A stretch of 64,000 nt of DNA from Flavobacterium orientale (GTDB taxonomy: Bacteria > Bacteroidota > Bacteroidia > Flavobacteriales > Flavobacteriaceae). The notes under the pieces are model-generated. The model made no database searches, was not told where the DNA came from, and saw only the letters and a list, made by a program, of their open reading frames with translations. Both the position numbers and the translations under genes were made by a program. The DNA is taken from assembly GCF_014638005.1 (NCBI RefSeq), contig NZ_BMFG01000001.1, forward strand, positions 1 through 64,000. Reading direction: 5' to 3'. Numbering within the stretch: position 1 is the stretch's first letter; each line of letters starts with the position of its first letter. Positions 17,484-26,299 of this stretch are shown piece by piece.

Positions 17484-18308
17484 ATGAAGCTAAATTTTAA
17501 AACTTTACAAGCAATGATTTACGAAGGAGTTCTGACAAAAATGCAAACCGAGTTTGGCAACCCCATTCAGTATTATTTAGTTTTTGAAAACAGTTTTTTA
17601 AATGTTAATCAACTGCTTGACAAAGAGATTGAAATTTCGTTTCAAGGGTATCAATGTTTGAATTGTGGCAAGAAAAAGAAAATTTTTCGTCAAGGTTTTT
17701 GTTATGATTGCTTCATGTCGAGTGCGGCAGTTGGGGATTGGATCATGAAACCCGAACTAAGTACGGCTCATTTAGACATTGAAGATCGTGATTTGACGTA
17801 TGAAAAGAGAGTGCAATTGCAACCTCATATTGTTTATTTAGCGTTATCAAGTGAAATAAAAGTTGGCGTGACTCGTGGCACACAAGTGCCCACTCGATGG
17901 ATTGATCAAGGTGCTTCTCAAGCCATTCCTATTGTTGAAGTGCCTAACCGATATTTAGCCGGAATTACAGAAGTTGCTTTAAAAAACAAGTATTCTGACA
18001 AAACCAATTGGCAAAAAATGTTGAAAAACGAAGTGGCTCCACTTGATTTAGTTCAAGAAAGATTAAAAGCCCAATCTTTTTTACCCAATGAAGTAATGCC
18101 TTATTTTTCGGAAAACAATTCAAAGTTGTATCAACTACATTATCCGGTATTAGAATATCCAAAAAAAGTGACTAGTTTAAATTTGGATAAATCACCCAAC
18201 TTTCAAGGACGGCTTTCGGGAATTAAAGGTCAATATTTGCTATTTCAGGATGGAACTGTTTTTAATATCAGAACCTTTGAAGGCTATGTTGTAAAATTTC
18301 AATTATAA
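17484..18308 (+). CDS. DUF2797 domain-containing protein
   Basis: The 274-residue protein has a four-cysteine zinc site (C58, C61 in CLNCGKKKK and C73, C76 in FCYDCF) about 60 residues in, then a conserved middle section with YLALSSEIKVGVTRGTQVP, RWIDQGASQAIPI and PNRYLAGITEVAL. That middle reads like a GIY-YIG-type fold (K-V-G-x-T, R-W-x-x-Q-G-A, and an E in the right region), which I offer as inference. The family has no established function. It is divergent from the GH3 gene. Confidence 0.85.
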   Translation: MKLNFKTLQAMIYEGVLTKMQTEFGNPIQYYLVFENSFLNVNQLLDKEIEISFQGYQCLNCGKKKKIFRQGFCYDCFMSSAAVGDWIMKPELSTAHLDIEDRDLTYEKRVQLQPHIVYLALSSEIKVGVTRGTQVPTRWIDQGASQAIPIVEVPNRYLAGITEVALKNKYSDKTNWQKMLKNEVAPLDLVQERLKAQSFLPNEVMPYFSENNSKLYQLHYPVLEYPKKVTSLNLDKSPNFQGRLSGIKGQYLLFQDGTVFNIRTFEGYVVKFQL

Positions 18309-18440
18309 AATTTAAACTACATCGTTTTCGAAATACTTCACACTAATAAAATATAATATTCTTATAAAAGACTGATATTCGTCATGTTTTTTTTCCTTTA
18401 ACTAGCGGAAATTTGTACCATAATTCAAAACCTCAACATT

Positions 18441-19010
18441 ATGCTACAATTATTCAACTCAGTAAAAGGATTTATGTTATTACTATTTTTAGTAACAACT
18501 TCCTTAAGTTTTGCACAGAAAACTTTTCAACTTGATGCAAAACCACAATTAAAAATTTCGGGAACTTCCAGTTTACACGACTGGGATATGGTGTCAGAAA
18601 TAGCAACAGGTAAACTTGATGCAACTTTTGAAGGCAATAAAATTACAGCCATAAAATCATTGGTTGTTGAAATGCCGGCAGAAAGCATCAAAAGCGGTAA
18701 AAACGGAATGGACAAAAATGCTTATAAAGCTTTAAAAACCAATCAATTTAAGACCGTTAAATTTGATTTAAAATCAGCCTCTAAGAATGCCGACGGTACA
18801 TGGAATTTCACCGGAACATTCGCTATAGCCGGTGTTACAAAATCAGTTACATTAAAAATTAAAGAAACAGCTGTTTCAGGACAATCCGTTTTTGAAGGCA
18901 CTTATGCTTTTAAATTAACCGATTATGATATTACACCACCAACTGCTTTAATGGGAACCGTAAAAACAGGCAATGATGTAAAAATAAGTTTCACAGTAAA
19001 ATTCAAATAA
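18441..19010 (+). CDS. YceI family protein (first)
   Basis: The 189-residue protein has a signal peptide (to about SLSFAQ) and the YceI lipocalin-like fold: SGTSSLHDWDM, TFEGNKITAIKSLVVEMPAESIKSG, the NQFKTVKFDL strand, FTGTFAIAGVTKSVTL and the closing DYDITPPTALMGTVKTGNDVKI. Family members bind polyisoprenoid or other lipid tails in the periplasm. It is 31 nt before a porin-like gene and, with a second YceI gene after that, makes a three-gene unit on the plus strand. Confidence 0.92.
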   Translation: MLQLFNSVKGFMLLLFLVTTSLSFAQKTFQLDAKPQLKISGTSSLHDWDMVSEIATGKLDATFEGNKITAIKSLVVEMPAESIKSGKNGMDKNAYKALKTNQFKTVKFDLKSASKNADGTWNFTGTFAIAGVTKSVTLKIKETAVSGQSVFEGTYAFKLTDYDITPPTALMGTVKTGNDVKISFTVKFK

Positions 19011-19041
19011 TTTTCAAAACAACCTCTTAATTAATTTAAAA

Positions 19042-20328
19042 ATGAAAAATTTAATCACAACTGCCTTAGTACTATTTAGTACTTTGGCTATAGCACAAAA
19101 ACAACAATATCAATTGGATAACTGGCGGCCTTATGATAAAACAGGACTATCCATGTTTGAAGCTCCAAAAGATACCGCTACAACTTTTGATCAAGTAAAA
19201 GTTAGAATTGGTGGAGCATTTGCTCTTCAGTATCAAGCATTAGACCATGAAAATAACGCTGATCCGGTTTTGAATGTGAACAATGTGAACACAAATCAAT
19301 TAACAAATTTAGGAAACAACTTTAACTTAGCTACTGCAAATTTTGATATTGATGTGGCACTTTATGATGGTGTAAATTTACACTTACGTACCTATCTTTC
19401 TTCACGTCACCATCCGGAACCTTATGTAAAAGGTGGTTATATTCAATTTGATAAATTAGAATTCATCAGTCCCGGTTTTATGGAAGATGCAATGAAATAT
19501 TTAACTATCAAAATAGGACATATGGAAAATAATTATGGAGATGCTCATTTCAGACGTTCTGATAATGCTCAAGCTTTATACAATCCATTTGTTGGAAATT
19601 ATATCATGGATGCTTTTACAACCGAGGTTGGTGCAGAAGTATATTATAGAAGAAATGGTTGGATTGGTATGCTTGGTGCTACAAACGGCAAGTTAAATCA
19701 AACAACGAATGCTCCCGGCGTTACAAGTCCTTCCGTAATGGCAAAAATAGGTTATGATAAACAAATTAATGATGATCTTCGATTCCGTTTAACAGGTTCG
19801 TTATACAATACAGCCCAATCAGCAAGAACTTATCTTTATGGTGGTGACCGTGCCGGTTCAAGATACTATTTTGTAATGGAAAACACATTGGCTACTTCAG
19901 CAGGTAATTACTCTTCAGGGTTGGTAACACCAGGTTTTAATAATGAATTGACCGCAATTATGATTAATCCATTTTTGAAATACAAAGGTTTTGAATTCTT
20001 TGGAATGTATGAAACTGTAAGTGGTAAAACTAGAGTGGAAACTGATGAGAGAAACTTTCAACAAATTGGAGCAGAGTTAATTTATCGCTTTGGGAATAAC
20101 GAAAATCTATATGTTGCAGGTAGATATAATAACGTTTCAGGAGAAACAGTGACCAATGACGATATTGATGTAACTCGATTTAATCTTGGTGCCGGTTGGT
20201 TTATGACAAAAAATATCTTAATGAAATTAGAATATGTAAACCAAAAGTATGATGGTTATGCAAAAACTAGTATTTTTAATGAAGGGAAATTTAATGGATT
20301 CGTTGCAGAAGCTGTAATTTCCTTCTAA
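19042..20328 (+). CDS. Outer-membrane porin-like protein of the YceI set
   Basis: The 428-residue product has a signal peptide (TALVLFSTLAIAQ) and a run of amphipathic beta strands spaced about 20 residues apart, with the pattern of an outer-membrane porin (GGAFALQYQAL, NFDIDVALYDGVNLHLRTYLSS, IKIGHMENNYGDAHFRRSD, AGRYNNVSGE, NILMKLEYVNQKYDGY, ending FVAEAVISF with terminal Phe). It resembles the DcaP/phosphate-selective porin class only in general form, and I cannot name a substrate. Between two YceI genes it probably works with them on a hydrophobic or anionic ligand. Confidence 0.8.
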   Translation: MKNLITTALVLFSTLAIAQKQQYQLDNWRPYDKTGLSMFEAPKDTATTFDQVKVRIGGAFALQYQALDHENNADPVLNVNNVNTNQLTNLGNNFNLATANFDIDVALYDGVNLHLRTYLSSRHHPEPYVKGGYIQFDKLEFISPGFMEDAMKYLTIKIGHMENNYGDAHFRRSDNAQALYNPFVGNYIMDAFTTEVGAEVYYRRNGWIGMLGATNGKLNQTTNAPGVTSPSVMAKIGYDKQINDDLRFRLTGSLYNTAQSARTYLYGGDRAGSRYYFVMENTLATSAGNYSSGLVTPGFNNELTAIMINPFLKYKGFEFFGMYETVSGKTRVETDERNFQQIGAELIYRFGNNENLYVAGRYNNVSGETVTNDDIDVTRFNLGAGWFMTKNILMKLEYVNQKYDGYAKTSIFNEGKFNGFVAEAVISF

Positions 20329-20343
20329 TAAAAAACAAAAAAG

Positions 20344-20868
20344 ATGCGTGTTTTTAGTCTAATATTTATGATAACAGTAGCACTGTTTTCAACACCTAAA
20401 GATTATCTGTTGGTCAGTACAAAACAGTTTATTGTTAGAGGTACTACTTCAATTGGAGGTTTTGAATGTAATTATGATATGAACGCTAAAGACACGCTGT
20501 ATTTTAATAAAGCACAAAAGTTAAATAAAATTTCACATTCAATTCCTGTTAAAAAATTTGGTTGCGGAAACTTTATTTTAAACCATGATTTTAGAAAAAC
20601 ACTTAAAGAAAAAGAGTTTCCTCAAATAGAAATTGAATTATCAAACTTTAAAAATCACAATAATCAATATAGCTGCGATCTTATTTTAAAATTGGTTGGA
20701 AAACAAAGAGTTTACAAAAACCTTCCTCTGAAAATTAACCAAAACAGATTGCATGGTAACATCATTTTAAACTTTAGTGATTTTGAATTAACACCACCCA
20801 AAAAAATGGGAGGAGCAATTAAAGTTGGAGAAGAAATAGAATTATTTATAAATTTATATACCCAATAG
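20344..20868 (+). CDS. YceI family protein (second, divergent)
   Basis: The 174-residue protein repeats the YceI pattern more loosely: LVSTKQFIVRGTTSIGGFECNY at the start, HSIPVKKFGCGNFILNHDF, KEFPQIEIELSNF, and the closing FSDFELTPPKKMGGAIKVGEEIEL. The signal sequence is short (MRVFSLIFMITVALFSTPKD) and the family's SLHDW becomes SIGGFEC. Two cysteines, one near the start (GFEC) and one in GCGN, might pair. It starts 15 nt after the porin-like gene and ends before a bidirectional terminator, so it is the last gene of the unit. Confidence 0.85.
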   Translation: MRVFSLIFMITVALFSTPKDYLLVSTKQFIVRGTTSIGGFECNYDMNAKDTLYFNKAQKLNKISHSIPVKKFGCGNFILNHDFRKTLKEKEFPQIEIELSNFKNHNNQYSCDLILKLVGKQRVYKNLPLKINQNRLHGNIILNFSDFELTPPKKMGGAIKVGEEIELFINLYTQ

Positions 20869-20885
20869 TGTTAGTTAGTTTCATA

Positions 20886-20922
20886 AAAAAACCCAAACGT
20901 TTCTTTTTCGTTTGGGTTTTTT
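20886..20922. terminator. Bidirectional terminator between the YceI set and the AsmA-like gene
   Basis: A 14-bp perfect stem (20886-20899 with 20909-20922, core AACCCAAACG/CGTTTGGGTT) with a 9-nt T-rich loop, flanked by A and T runs. It serves convergent genes on both strands. Confidence 0.88.
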
Positions 20923-20928
20923 GCCTTT

Positions 20929-23538
20929 CTAATTGTCTTTTTTCTTTTTATTAAGCAAACTATTGAGTCCCTCTTTTACTTTATCTTTCACGGCTTCTTC
21001 TGTTTTAGCTTTTACTTCTTCACTTGTTGTTGGTGTAGTTGCTTTAGTTGTATCTCCGGGTTTTGGATTCTGATTTAACAAATTTCCTAAAGCAGATGTT
21101 CCCTGATTAATTAGTTTTTGTTTTTGATATTCTACCAATTGATTGGCTAATTTTGTTGTAGCTTGTTTCATATCAGTAGAAATTTTCGGATTTGAAAAAT
21201 TTCCACCAACCAAAGCATTTATTGGAATATTATCAAGTTTTGAAGCTTCTGCAGGTGTAAGCTTTGAAAGTAAACTAGTTACCTCGCTACCCAAATATTT
21301 TGTTGGGACGTCAAACTTAACGTTGTAATTCATTGCTTGGTCAAAACCATGAGAACCACCAACCGTAATTGCTATGTCTTGATATTTGATGTCAAATGGT
21401 GCTACATTTACTTTTCCGTCATTAAAAGTTAGTTTAGTTTTTAAATCGTTTAGATTAATTTTATTCAAATCAATAAAACTTATATGACTATCCAAACTAC
21501 TCAAAAGGGTTGAATTTGAAGCATTTATTGTTGTAGAAAGTAATTGTCCAATTAAATCACCGGTAATGGTTTTTAAATCAGGAGTCAATTCAATAGGGTC
21601 TAAACTTCCTGATAAATTAATGGTAGAATTTAGTTTTCCGTTGATTGTGTTTGCAATAGGAGCAATGTTTTTCATCATGTCTAACATGGTGAAAGTTTCA
21701 GAAATGTTTACCTGCTTCATATCTAACCCCATAGTGAAAGTTGGTGTTTTAGTTTTGGTTGAAACCGTTCCGTTTACTCCAATTTGACCACCGAAAATAG
21801 AGGTTTTTAGATTTTCTAATGTAACTTTTTCATCTTTAATAATTATTTTTCCTGAAACATCTTTTAAGGTTAAATTGTCATATAAAACAGTTCCGGCAGT
21901 AGCGGTTAAACTGCAATCTAAAAAAGCCGGTATTTTCATAGCTTCACTAGGTTTTTCTCCTTCTTTTGTAGGTTCGGATGCAGTCATAAAATCAGCCACT
22001 GCAAATTGATTTGAAACCAAATTGAAGTTTCCTTTTAAATTTTTATCGTTAAATAAATAACCATAAAAATTTTCAATAATTCCGGTGATTTTTAAATCAC
22101 TTTTTCCGGTTTTAGCATCAAACTTTTGAAGATTTAAGGTGCTGGGGTTGAACTGAACGATGGCTTCATTGATGTCCATTCCTTTTCCGGCATCATCAGT
22201 ATATTTAAACCCTGTTACACTAACCAAACCGGCACTTTGAATGTTTTGGTAATTTTCTTTTTCAACCGATTGCATATCAAATTTAGTGGTAACATCAGCC
22301 TTTAAAATTCCTGTTAATGGTTTGTCCAATTTAATTGGATATGCTTTTGATAAATTTGATAAATTGATAGTTCCTTTTAAATCAGCATCTACTAAAGCAT
22401 TTTCTGTTATGTTTTTAATGGTAGCTTTTGTGGTGAATACATCTTGATCAATTTTAAAAGATAGATTGTCAATGTTGACATAGGTATCGTTTAAAACGCC
22501 GGTTTCGTTTTTAATTTTTGTGTCAATCACAATGTTTTCAACTGTTTTTGGCAAATCAGGATATTTAAAAGAAGCATTATTAGAAGCAATTAACAGTTCA
22601 AAAGTTGGAATTGTTGTTTCAGAATAAAGTCCTTTTGCAAATCCTTTTATTTCAAAATCGCCAGATGTTTTGATTTTATCCAAGTCACCTTTGTAAGCCG
22701 ATGGAATTAACCCCAAGAAGTTTTTAAATGATGAGGTTGGTGTGAAAAAAGTCAAATCATAATTTTGTCCGGCTTCAACTAATTGAATAAAACCTTTAAA
22801 TTCTAGTGGTAATTGGTTAATTAAAGCTTTGTTGTCTTTAAATTCATATTTGCTATTTTCTAAATCAATTCCTAAAATGGCATCAAGATTTAAAGCGACG
22901 TTGTTCATGTAGTTGGTTTTGTCCATATCAAGAGACAAATTGGCTTTGGTAAAAGTAGCTAAATCTAACTTTGATTCGGCAAAATTTCCTTTTCCAGTGT
23001 GTTCAATTTGGTCAATAACCATTTTTATTTTTGAACTTTCATCAAAATAAACAAACTTCAAATTTTCAATTGTATAGTTCTGAATGTTTAAAGCAAAGGG
23101 TTTATTTTCATTGGCCTCATTCTCTTTTTCATCTTTTATTGCAATGTCAAAATTTCCAATGCCGTCTTTGTTAAACAGAATATTCACCAATCCGTTTTTA
23201 CTCGAAAAAGATTCAATTTCCATTGCTTCACCATCCGATTTAAAAAGTTCTTTTACTGACATTCGTAAATTTACTTCTCCAGAATAGAACAAGGTGTCTC
23301 CCGCAAAAGGAGCTTTGTTGATTAAACTTAATTGGTCGATGGTGACATTTGCCTTTGGAAAACTTTTAAACAAACTGACGCTAACATCTTCAAATGCAAC
23401 AGTTGCATCTACTTTTTCATTAATTGATTTTAAAACCAATTCTTTGATTTTGTTTTTAAACAAAAATGGAGTGGCAGCCAAAGCAATTATAGCTACTACT
23501 AAAAAAATTCCGAAACCTTTTAAAACTTTTTTTAACAT
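20929..23538 (-). CDS. AsmA family protein (large envelope protein)
   Basis: The 869-residue protein starts with a transmembrane anchor (FLVVAIIALAATPFLF) and then repeats beta-rich segments as in the AsmA/TamB group: an N-terminal AsmA-like region, many strands with LSMDMDKTNYMNN-type spacing, and a C-terminal AsmA_2-like domain (LSLSGSLDPIELTPDLKTITGDLIGQ-type region) ending in a Lys/Gln-rich tail rich in Thr and Glu. Members bridge the periplasm and are thought to move phospholipids to the outer membrane. The gene lies 33 nt downstream of the queuosine-precursor transporter gene and may be cotranscribed with it, though no functional link is known. Confidence 0.88.
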   Translation of the reverse strand: MLKKVLKGFGIFLVVAIIALAATPFLFKNKIKELVLKSINEKVDATVAFEDVSVSLFKSFPKANVTIDQLSLINKAPFAGDTLFYSGEVNLRMSVKELFKSDGEAMEIESFSSKNGLVNILFNKDGIGNFDIAIKDEKENEANENKPFALNIQNYTIENLKFVYFDESSKIKMVIDQIEHTGKGNFAESKLDLATFTKANLSLDMDKTNYMNNVALNLDAILGIDLENSKYEFKDNKALINQLPLEFKGFIQLVEAGQNYDLTFFTPTSSFKNFLGLIPSAYKGDLDKIKTSGDFEIKGFAKGLYSETTIPTFELLIASNNASFKYPDLPKTVENIVIDTKIKNETGVLNDTYVNIDNLSFKIDQDVFTTKATIKNITENALVDADLKGTINLSNLSKAYPIKLDKPLTGILKADVTTKFDMQSVEKENYQNIQSAGLVSVTGFKYTDDAGKGMDINEAIVQFNPSTLNLQKFDAKTGKSDLKITGIIENFYGYLFNDKNLKGNFNLVSNQFAVADFMTASEPTKEGEKPSEAMKIPAFLDCSLTATAGTVLYDNLTLKDVSGKIIIKDEKVTLENLKTSIFGGQIGVNGTVSTKTKTPTFTMGLDMKQVNISETFTMLDMMKNIAPIANTINGKLNSTINLSGSLDPIELTPDLKTITGDLIGQLLSTTINASNSTLLSSLDSHISFIDLNKINLNDLKTKLTFNDGKVNVAPFDIKYQDIAITVGGSHGFDQAMNYNVKFDVPTKYLGSEVTSLLSKLTPAEASKLDNIPINALVGGNFSNPKISTDMKQATTKLANQLVEYQKQKLINQGTSALGNLLNQNPKPGDTTKATTPTTSEEVKAKTEEAVKDKVKEGLNSLLNKKKKDN

Positions 23539-23571
23539 GAGTTCATTTTTTTATTGGGGTACTTTACTTTA

Positions 23572-24276
23572 TTAATCTAAAACTAATTCTTCGCCTCTTT
23601 TCAAATTAAAACGTTTTTGAAACATAAATACTACTGCATACAAAATGGGAGTATCTAATGCTGCAATAATTACTTTAAATAGAAAACCACTTATCAGTAA
23701 TCCGTTGAACATTTCCCACGGAAGAATCTTGAAGTTACATAGCAAAAATAATACCGCAAATGTATCTACAAATTGCGATGTAAACGTGGAAAAGTTGTTT
23801 CTTAACCATAACATCTTTCCATTTGTAATTCGCTTCCAAAAATGAAAAATATAAATATCAATATATTGTGCCGCCAAATAAGCAATCATTGAGGCTAAAA
23901 CGGCTAAAGCAGTTTGACCAAATACTTTTGAAAAAAGCACATCTGAAACCGGGGAATTTTCAATGGCCGGAACAGCATTGGCAACATAAATAATTCCTAA
24001 TGAAAAAACTGAGGCAAAAATCCCCATCGTTACCACTTGATTGGCTTTTTTCTTTCCGTAAATTTCAGAGATGATGTCGGTAATTAAAAAGGTGATGGGG
24101 TAGGGTAAAATCCCTACCGAAATTTCAAATCTATACCATCCGAAAAAATCCCAATAAAAAAATTTCTGAAAAATTAAATTTGATACAACTAGTGAAGCAA
24201 TAAACAAAGCTCCAAGAATCAGATAAATTTTGAAAGCAAGCAATCGGTCTTTCGTTTCCAATCTTTTTTTTAACAA
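23572..24276 (-). CDS. Queuosine precursor transporter (YhhQ/VUT family)
   Basis: This 234-residue inner-membrane protein has six or so hydrophobic helices and the family motifs SVGILPYPITFLITDIISEIYG and QFVDTFAVLFLL. E. coli YhhQ imports 7-cyano-7-deazaguanine for queuosine tRNA modification. There is no ATG at the right place: the frame follows a TAA and opens with TTG at 24276; TTG codons at 24261 and 24243 are the alternatives. I use 24276 but the start is uncertain. Confidence 0.85.
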   Translation of the reverse strand: MLKKRLETKDRLLAFKIYLILGALFIASLVVSNLIFQKFFYWDFFGWYRFEISVGILPYPITFLITDIISEIYGKKKANQVVTMGIFASVFSLGIIYVANAVPAIENSPVSDVLFSKVFGQTALAVLASMIAYLAAQYIDIYIFHFWKRITNGKMLWLRNNFSTFTSQFVDTFAVLFLLCNFKILPWEMFNGLLISGFLFKVIIAALDTPILYAVVFMFQKRFNLKRGEELVLD

Positions 24277-24333
24277 ATTTAATAAAATACGTTGTTTCTG
24301 AAGTTAATGAAAAATTAAAAAATAGTTCATTTC

Positions 24334-24372
24334 AAAAAAAAACCTCTTGTCAATTTTGGTTGCAAGAGGTTT
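24334..24372 (-). terminator. Terminator after sppA
   Basis: A 10-bp stem AAACCTCTTG/CAAGAGGTTT (24340-24349 with 24363-24372). On the minus strand it runs into a T tract from the A run at 24334-24342. It ends the sppA transcript. Confidence 0.8.
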
Positions 24373-24391
24373 GTTTAATTTTGTTCAAATA

Positions 24392-26164
24392 TTATTTTAT
24401 TCTTATTTCATAAGGCATCATGGCTTGAACGCCTTTTTGCTGACTCACTTTTTTAATTTGTTGTAAGGTTTGATAAGCTTCAATGCCAATTTCTTCACGA
24501 ATATAGGCCTCTTTTGATTTTGCAAAAGGCAACGAATTGGAATCACTTAAAAAGTCCATAAAGTTTTTATCAAATTCAGGTAAGTTTTGAACTTTATATT
24601 TTTTGATTTTAGCCAATTTTGCAGCTTCTGCTAAAGCATTGTCCAATCCGCCTAGTTGATCAACTAAACCAAGTTCCAGTGCTTCTGTTCCGGTCCAAAC
24701 TCTTCCTTGAGCAATTTCATCCACTTGAGCAAAAGTCATTTTTCTGCCTACGGCAACACGCGTCACAAATGTGGAATATATGTTTTCTATGCTTTCCGTA
24801 ATTGTGGCTTTTAATGTTGGATCTAATGGCTTGAACACACTATATTCTGCGGCATTATCATGTGTTTTGATGATACTGGTGTTTATTCCGATTTTTTTAG
24901 AAAGTTCAGTCATGTTCGGAATTGCCCCAAAAACCCCAATCGATCCGGTTATGGTTGTTGGTTCTGCAATAATTTTATCAGCATTACAAGCGATATAATA
25001 ACCTCCTGAGGCTGCCACATTGCCCATTGAAACTACTACAGGTTTTGCTTTTTTGGTTATTTCAATTTCTCTCCAAATTAATTCGGAAGTTAATGCACTT
25101 CCACCCGGACTATCAATTCGAAGCACAATGGCTTTTATATTTTCATCTTTTCTGGCTTCAATTAATGCTTTTCTCATGGCACCTTCACCAATAATAGTTA
25201 CATCGCCATCACCTCCCATAATTTCTCCCTGAGCATAAATAACTGCAATTTTGTCTTTGGTGCTTACTTTTGACGGTTTAGTCAGAAAGTTTTGAGCATA
25301 ATCAGCAATTTCAATGCTTTTATAATCTTCATCAAAATCAACTTTAAGAGCAGTTCGAATCCCGTCGTGGTATTCGTCTTCATAACCAATTTTATCAATT
25401 AATTTTGAAGATAATGCCAATTCAGGTGTTCTTGCGGATAGGTTAGTTGCAATACTGTTTAAACTATCAACACTAATTTTTCTACTTTTTGAAATGTCTT
25501 CCACGATACTAGTCCACACAGAATTCAACAACGAAGTCATTTGCTCTCTGTTTTCTTCACTGATTTCATTTTCTAAAAAAGGTTCCACCGCACTTTTGTA
25601 TTTTCCATGACGAATAACCTCCATTTTCACACCTGATTTTTCTTGTAAGTCTTTAAAAAATAATATTTCAGAAGACAAGCCTTTGAATTCCATTTCTCCC
25701 ACAGGATTTAAATATATCGTGTCAGCAACTGAATTCAAATAATAATCACGTTGGGTTAAATAGTTGGAATAAGCCACAACAAACTTTCCTGATTTTTTAA
25801 AATCAATTAATTTTTCACGCAATGATTTTGACTGGGCTAGACCTAATGATGAAAAGTTGTTTAAAATTGAAATTCCTTTAATTTTATCATCATTTTTAGC
25901 ATGTTCAATAGCATTGATAACATCGGAAAATCCAACTTCAGTGTTTTTTGATAGAAATGTCACTAACGGGTCCGAATATTTTCCTTTGTAGTCAAGATAG
26001 ATGTTTTCTAAATTCAGTTCAATCACTGAGTTTTTCTCTACTTTAACAATATCTGAATCACCACTTCCAAAGATGGCTCCTAGTAAGATAAACCCAAAGA
26101 AAACCAGCATCATAAAAACAAAAATTCCTATAACAGTAGCAATAATATTTCCTAAAAATTTCAT
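24392..26164 (-). CDS. sppA: Signal peptide peptidase SppA, 67K type
   Basis: SppA degrades cleaved signal peptides in the membrane. At 590 residues it is the long double-domain type. There is one N-terminal transmembrane helix (about 8-33). The expected catalytic dyad is seen as K190 in GKYKSAVEPF of the first half and S386 in MGNVAASGGYY of the second half, matching E. coli K209 and S409. The second half also has DSPGGSALTSELIW and the GSIGVFG oligomer loop. It has a possible own promoter at 26254 and a terminator after it. Confidence 0.96.
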   Translation of the reverse strand: MKFLGNIIATVIGIFVFMMLVFFGFILLGAIFGSGDSDIVKVEKNSVIELNLENIYLDYKGKYSDPLVTFLSKNTEVGFSDVINAIEHAKNDDKIKGISILNNFSSLGLAQSKSLREKLIDFKKSGKFVVAYSNYLTQRDYYLNSVADTIYLNPVGEMEFKGLSSEILFFKDLQEKSGVKMEVIRHGKYKSAVEPFLENEISEENREQMTSLLNSVWTSIVEDISKSRKISVDSLNSIATNLSARTPELALSSKLIDKIGYEDEYHDGIRTALKVDFDEDYKSIEIADYAQNFLTKPSKVSTKDKIAVIYAQGEIMGGDGDVTIIGEGAMRKALIEARKDENIKAIVLRIDSPGGSALTSELIWREIEITKKAKPVVVSMGNVAASGGYYIACNADKIIAEPTTITGSIGVFGAIPNMTELSKKIGINTSIIKTHDNAAEYSVFKPLDPTLKATITESIENIYSTFVTRVAVGRKMTFAQVDEIAQGRVWTGTEALELGLVDQLGGLDNALAEAAKLAKIKKYKVQNLPEFDKNFMDFLSDSNSLPFAKSKEAYIREEIGIEAYQTLQQIKKVSQQKGVQAMMPYEIRIK

Positions 26165-26253
26165 AGTCTTTTAATTTACTTTAATAATATGTTAGTAGTC
26201 AGATTTTAGTTTACGTTACAAACTATTTTTAATTTTTTTAAATTTCCGATTTG

Positions 26254-26261
26254 CAAAGATA
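26254..26261 (-). promoter_or_regulatory. sppA: Candidate -7 box for sppA
   Basis: On the minus strand this reads TATCTTTG, a match to TAnnTTTG, about 90 nt before the sppA ATG at 26164. No well-spaced -33 TTG was found. Confidence 0.4.
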
Positions 26262-26299
26262 CTCTTATCTAAAATAGTTTTAGTTATTTTGTCAAACTT

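Noticed and set aside
18350..18385. Partial palindrome GAC..ATAT..GTC upstream of the first YceI gene
   Set aside because: Only ten positions match and the sequence is AT-rich, so it is not distinguishable from chance without comparison.
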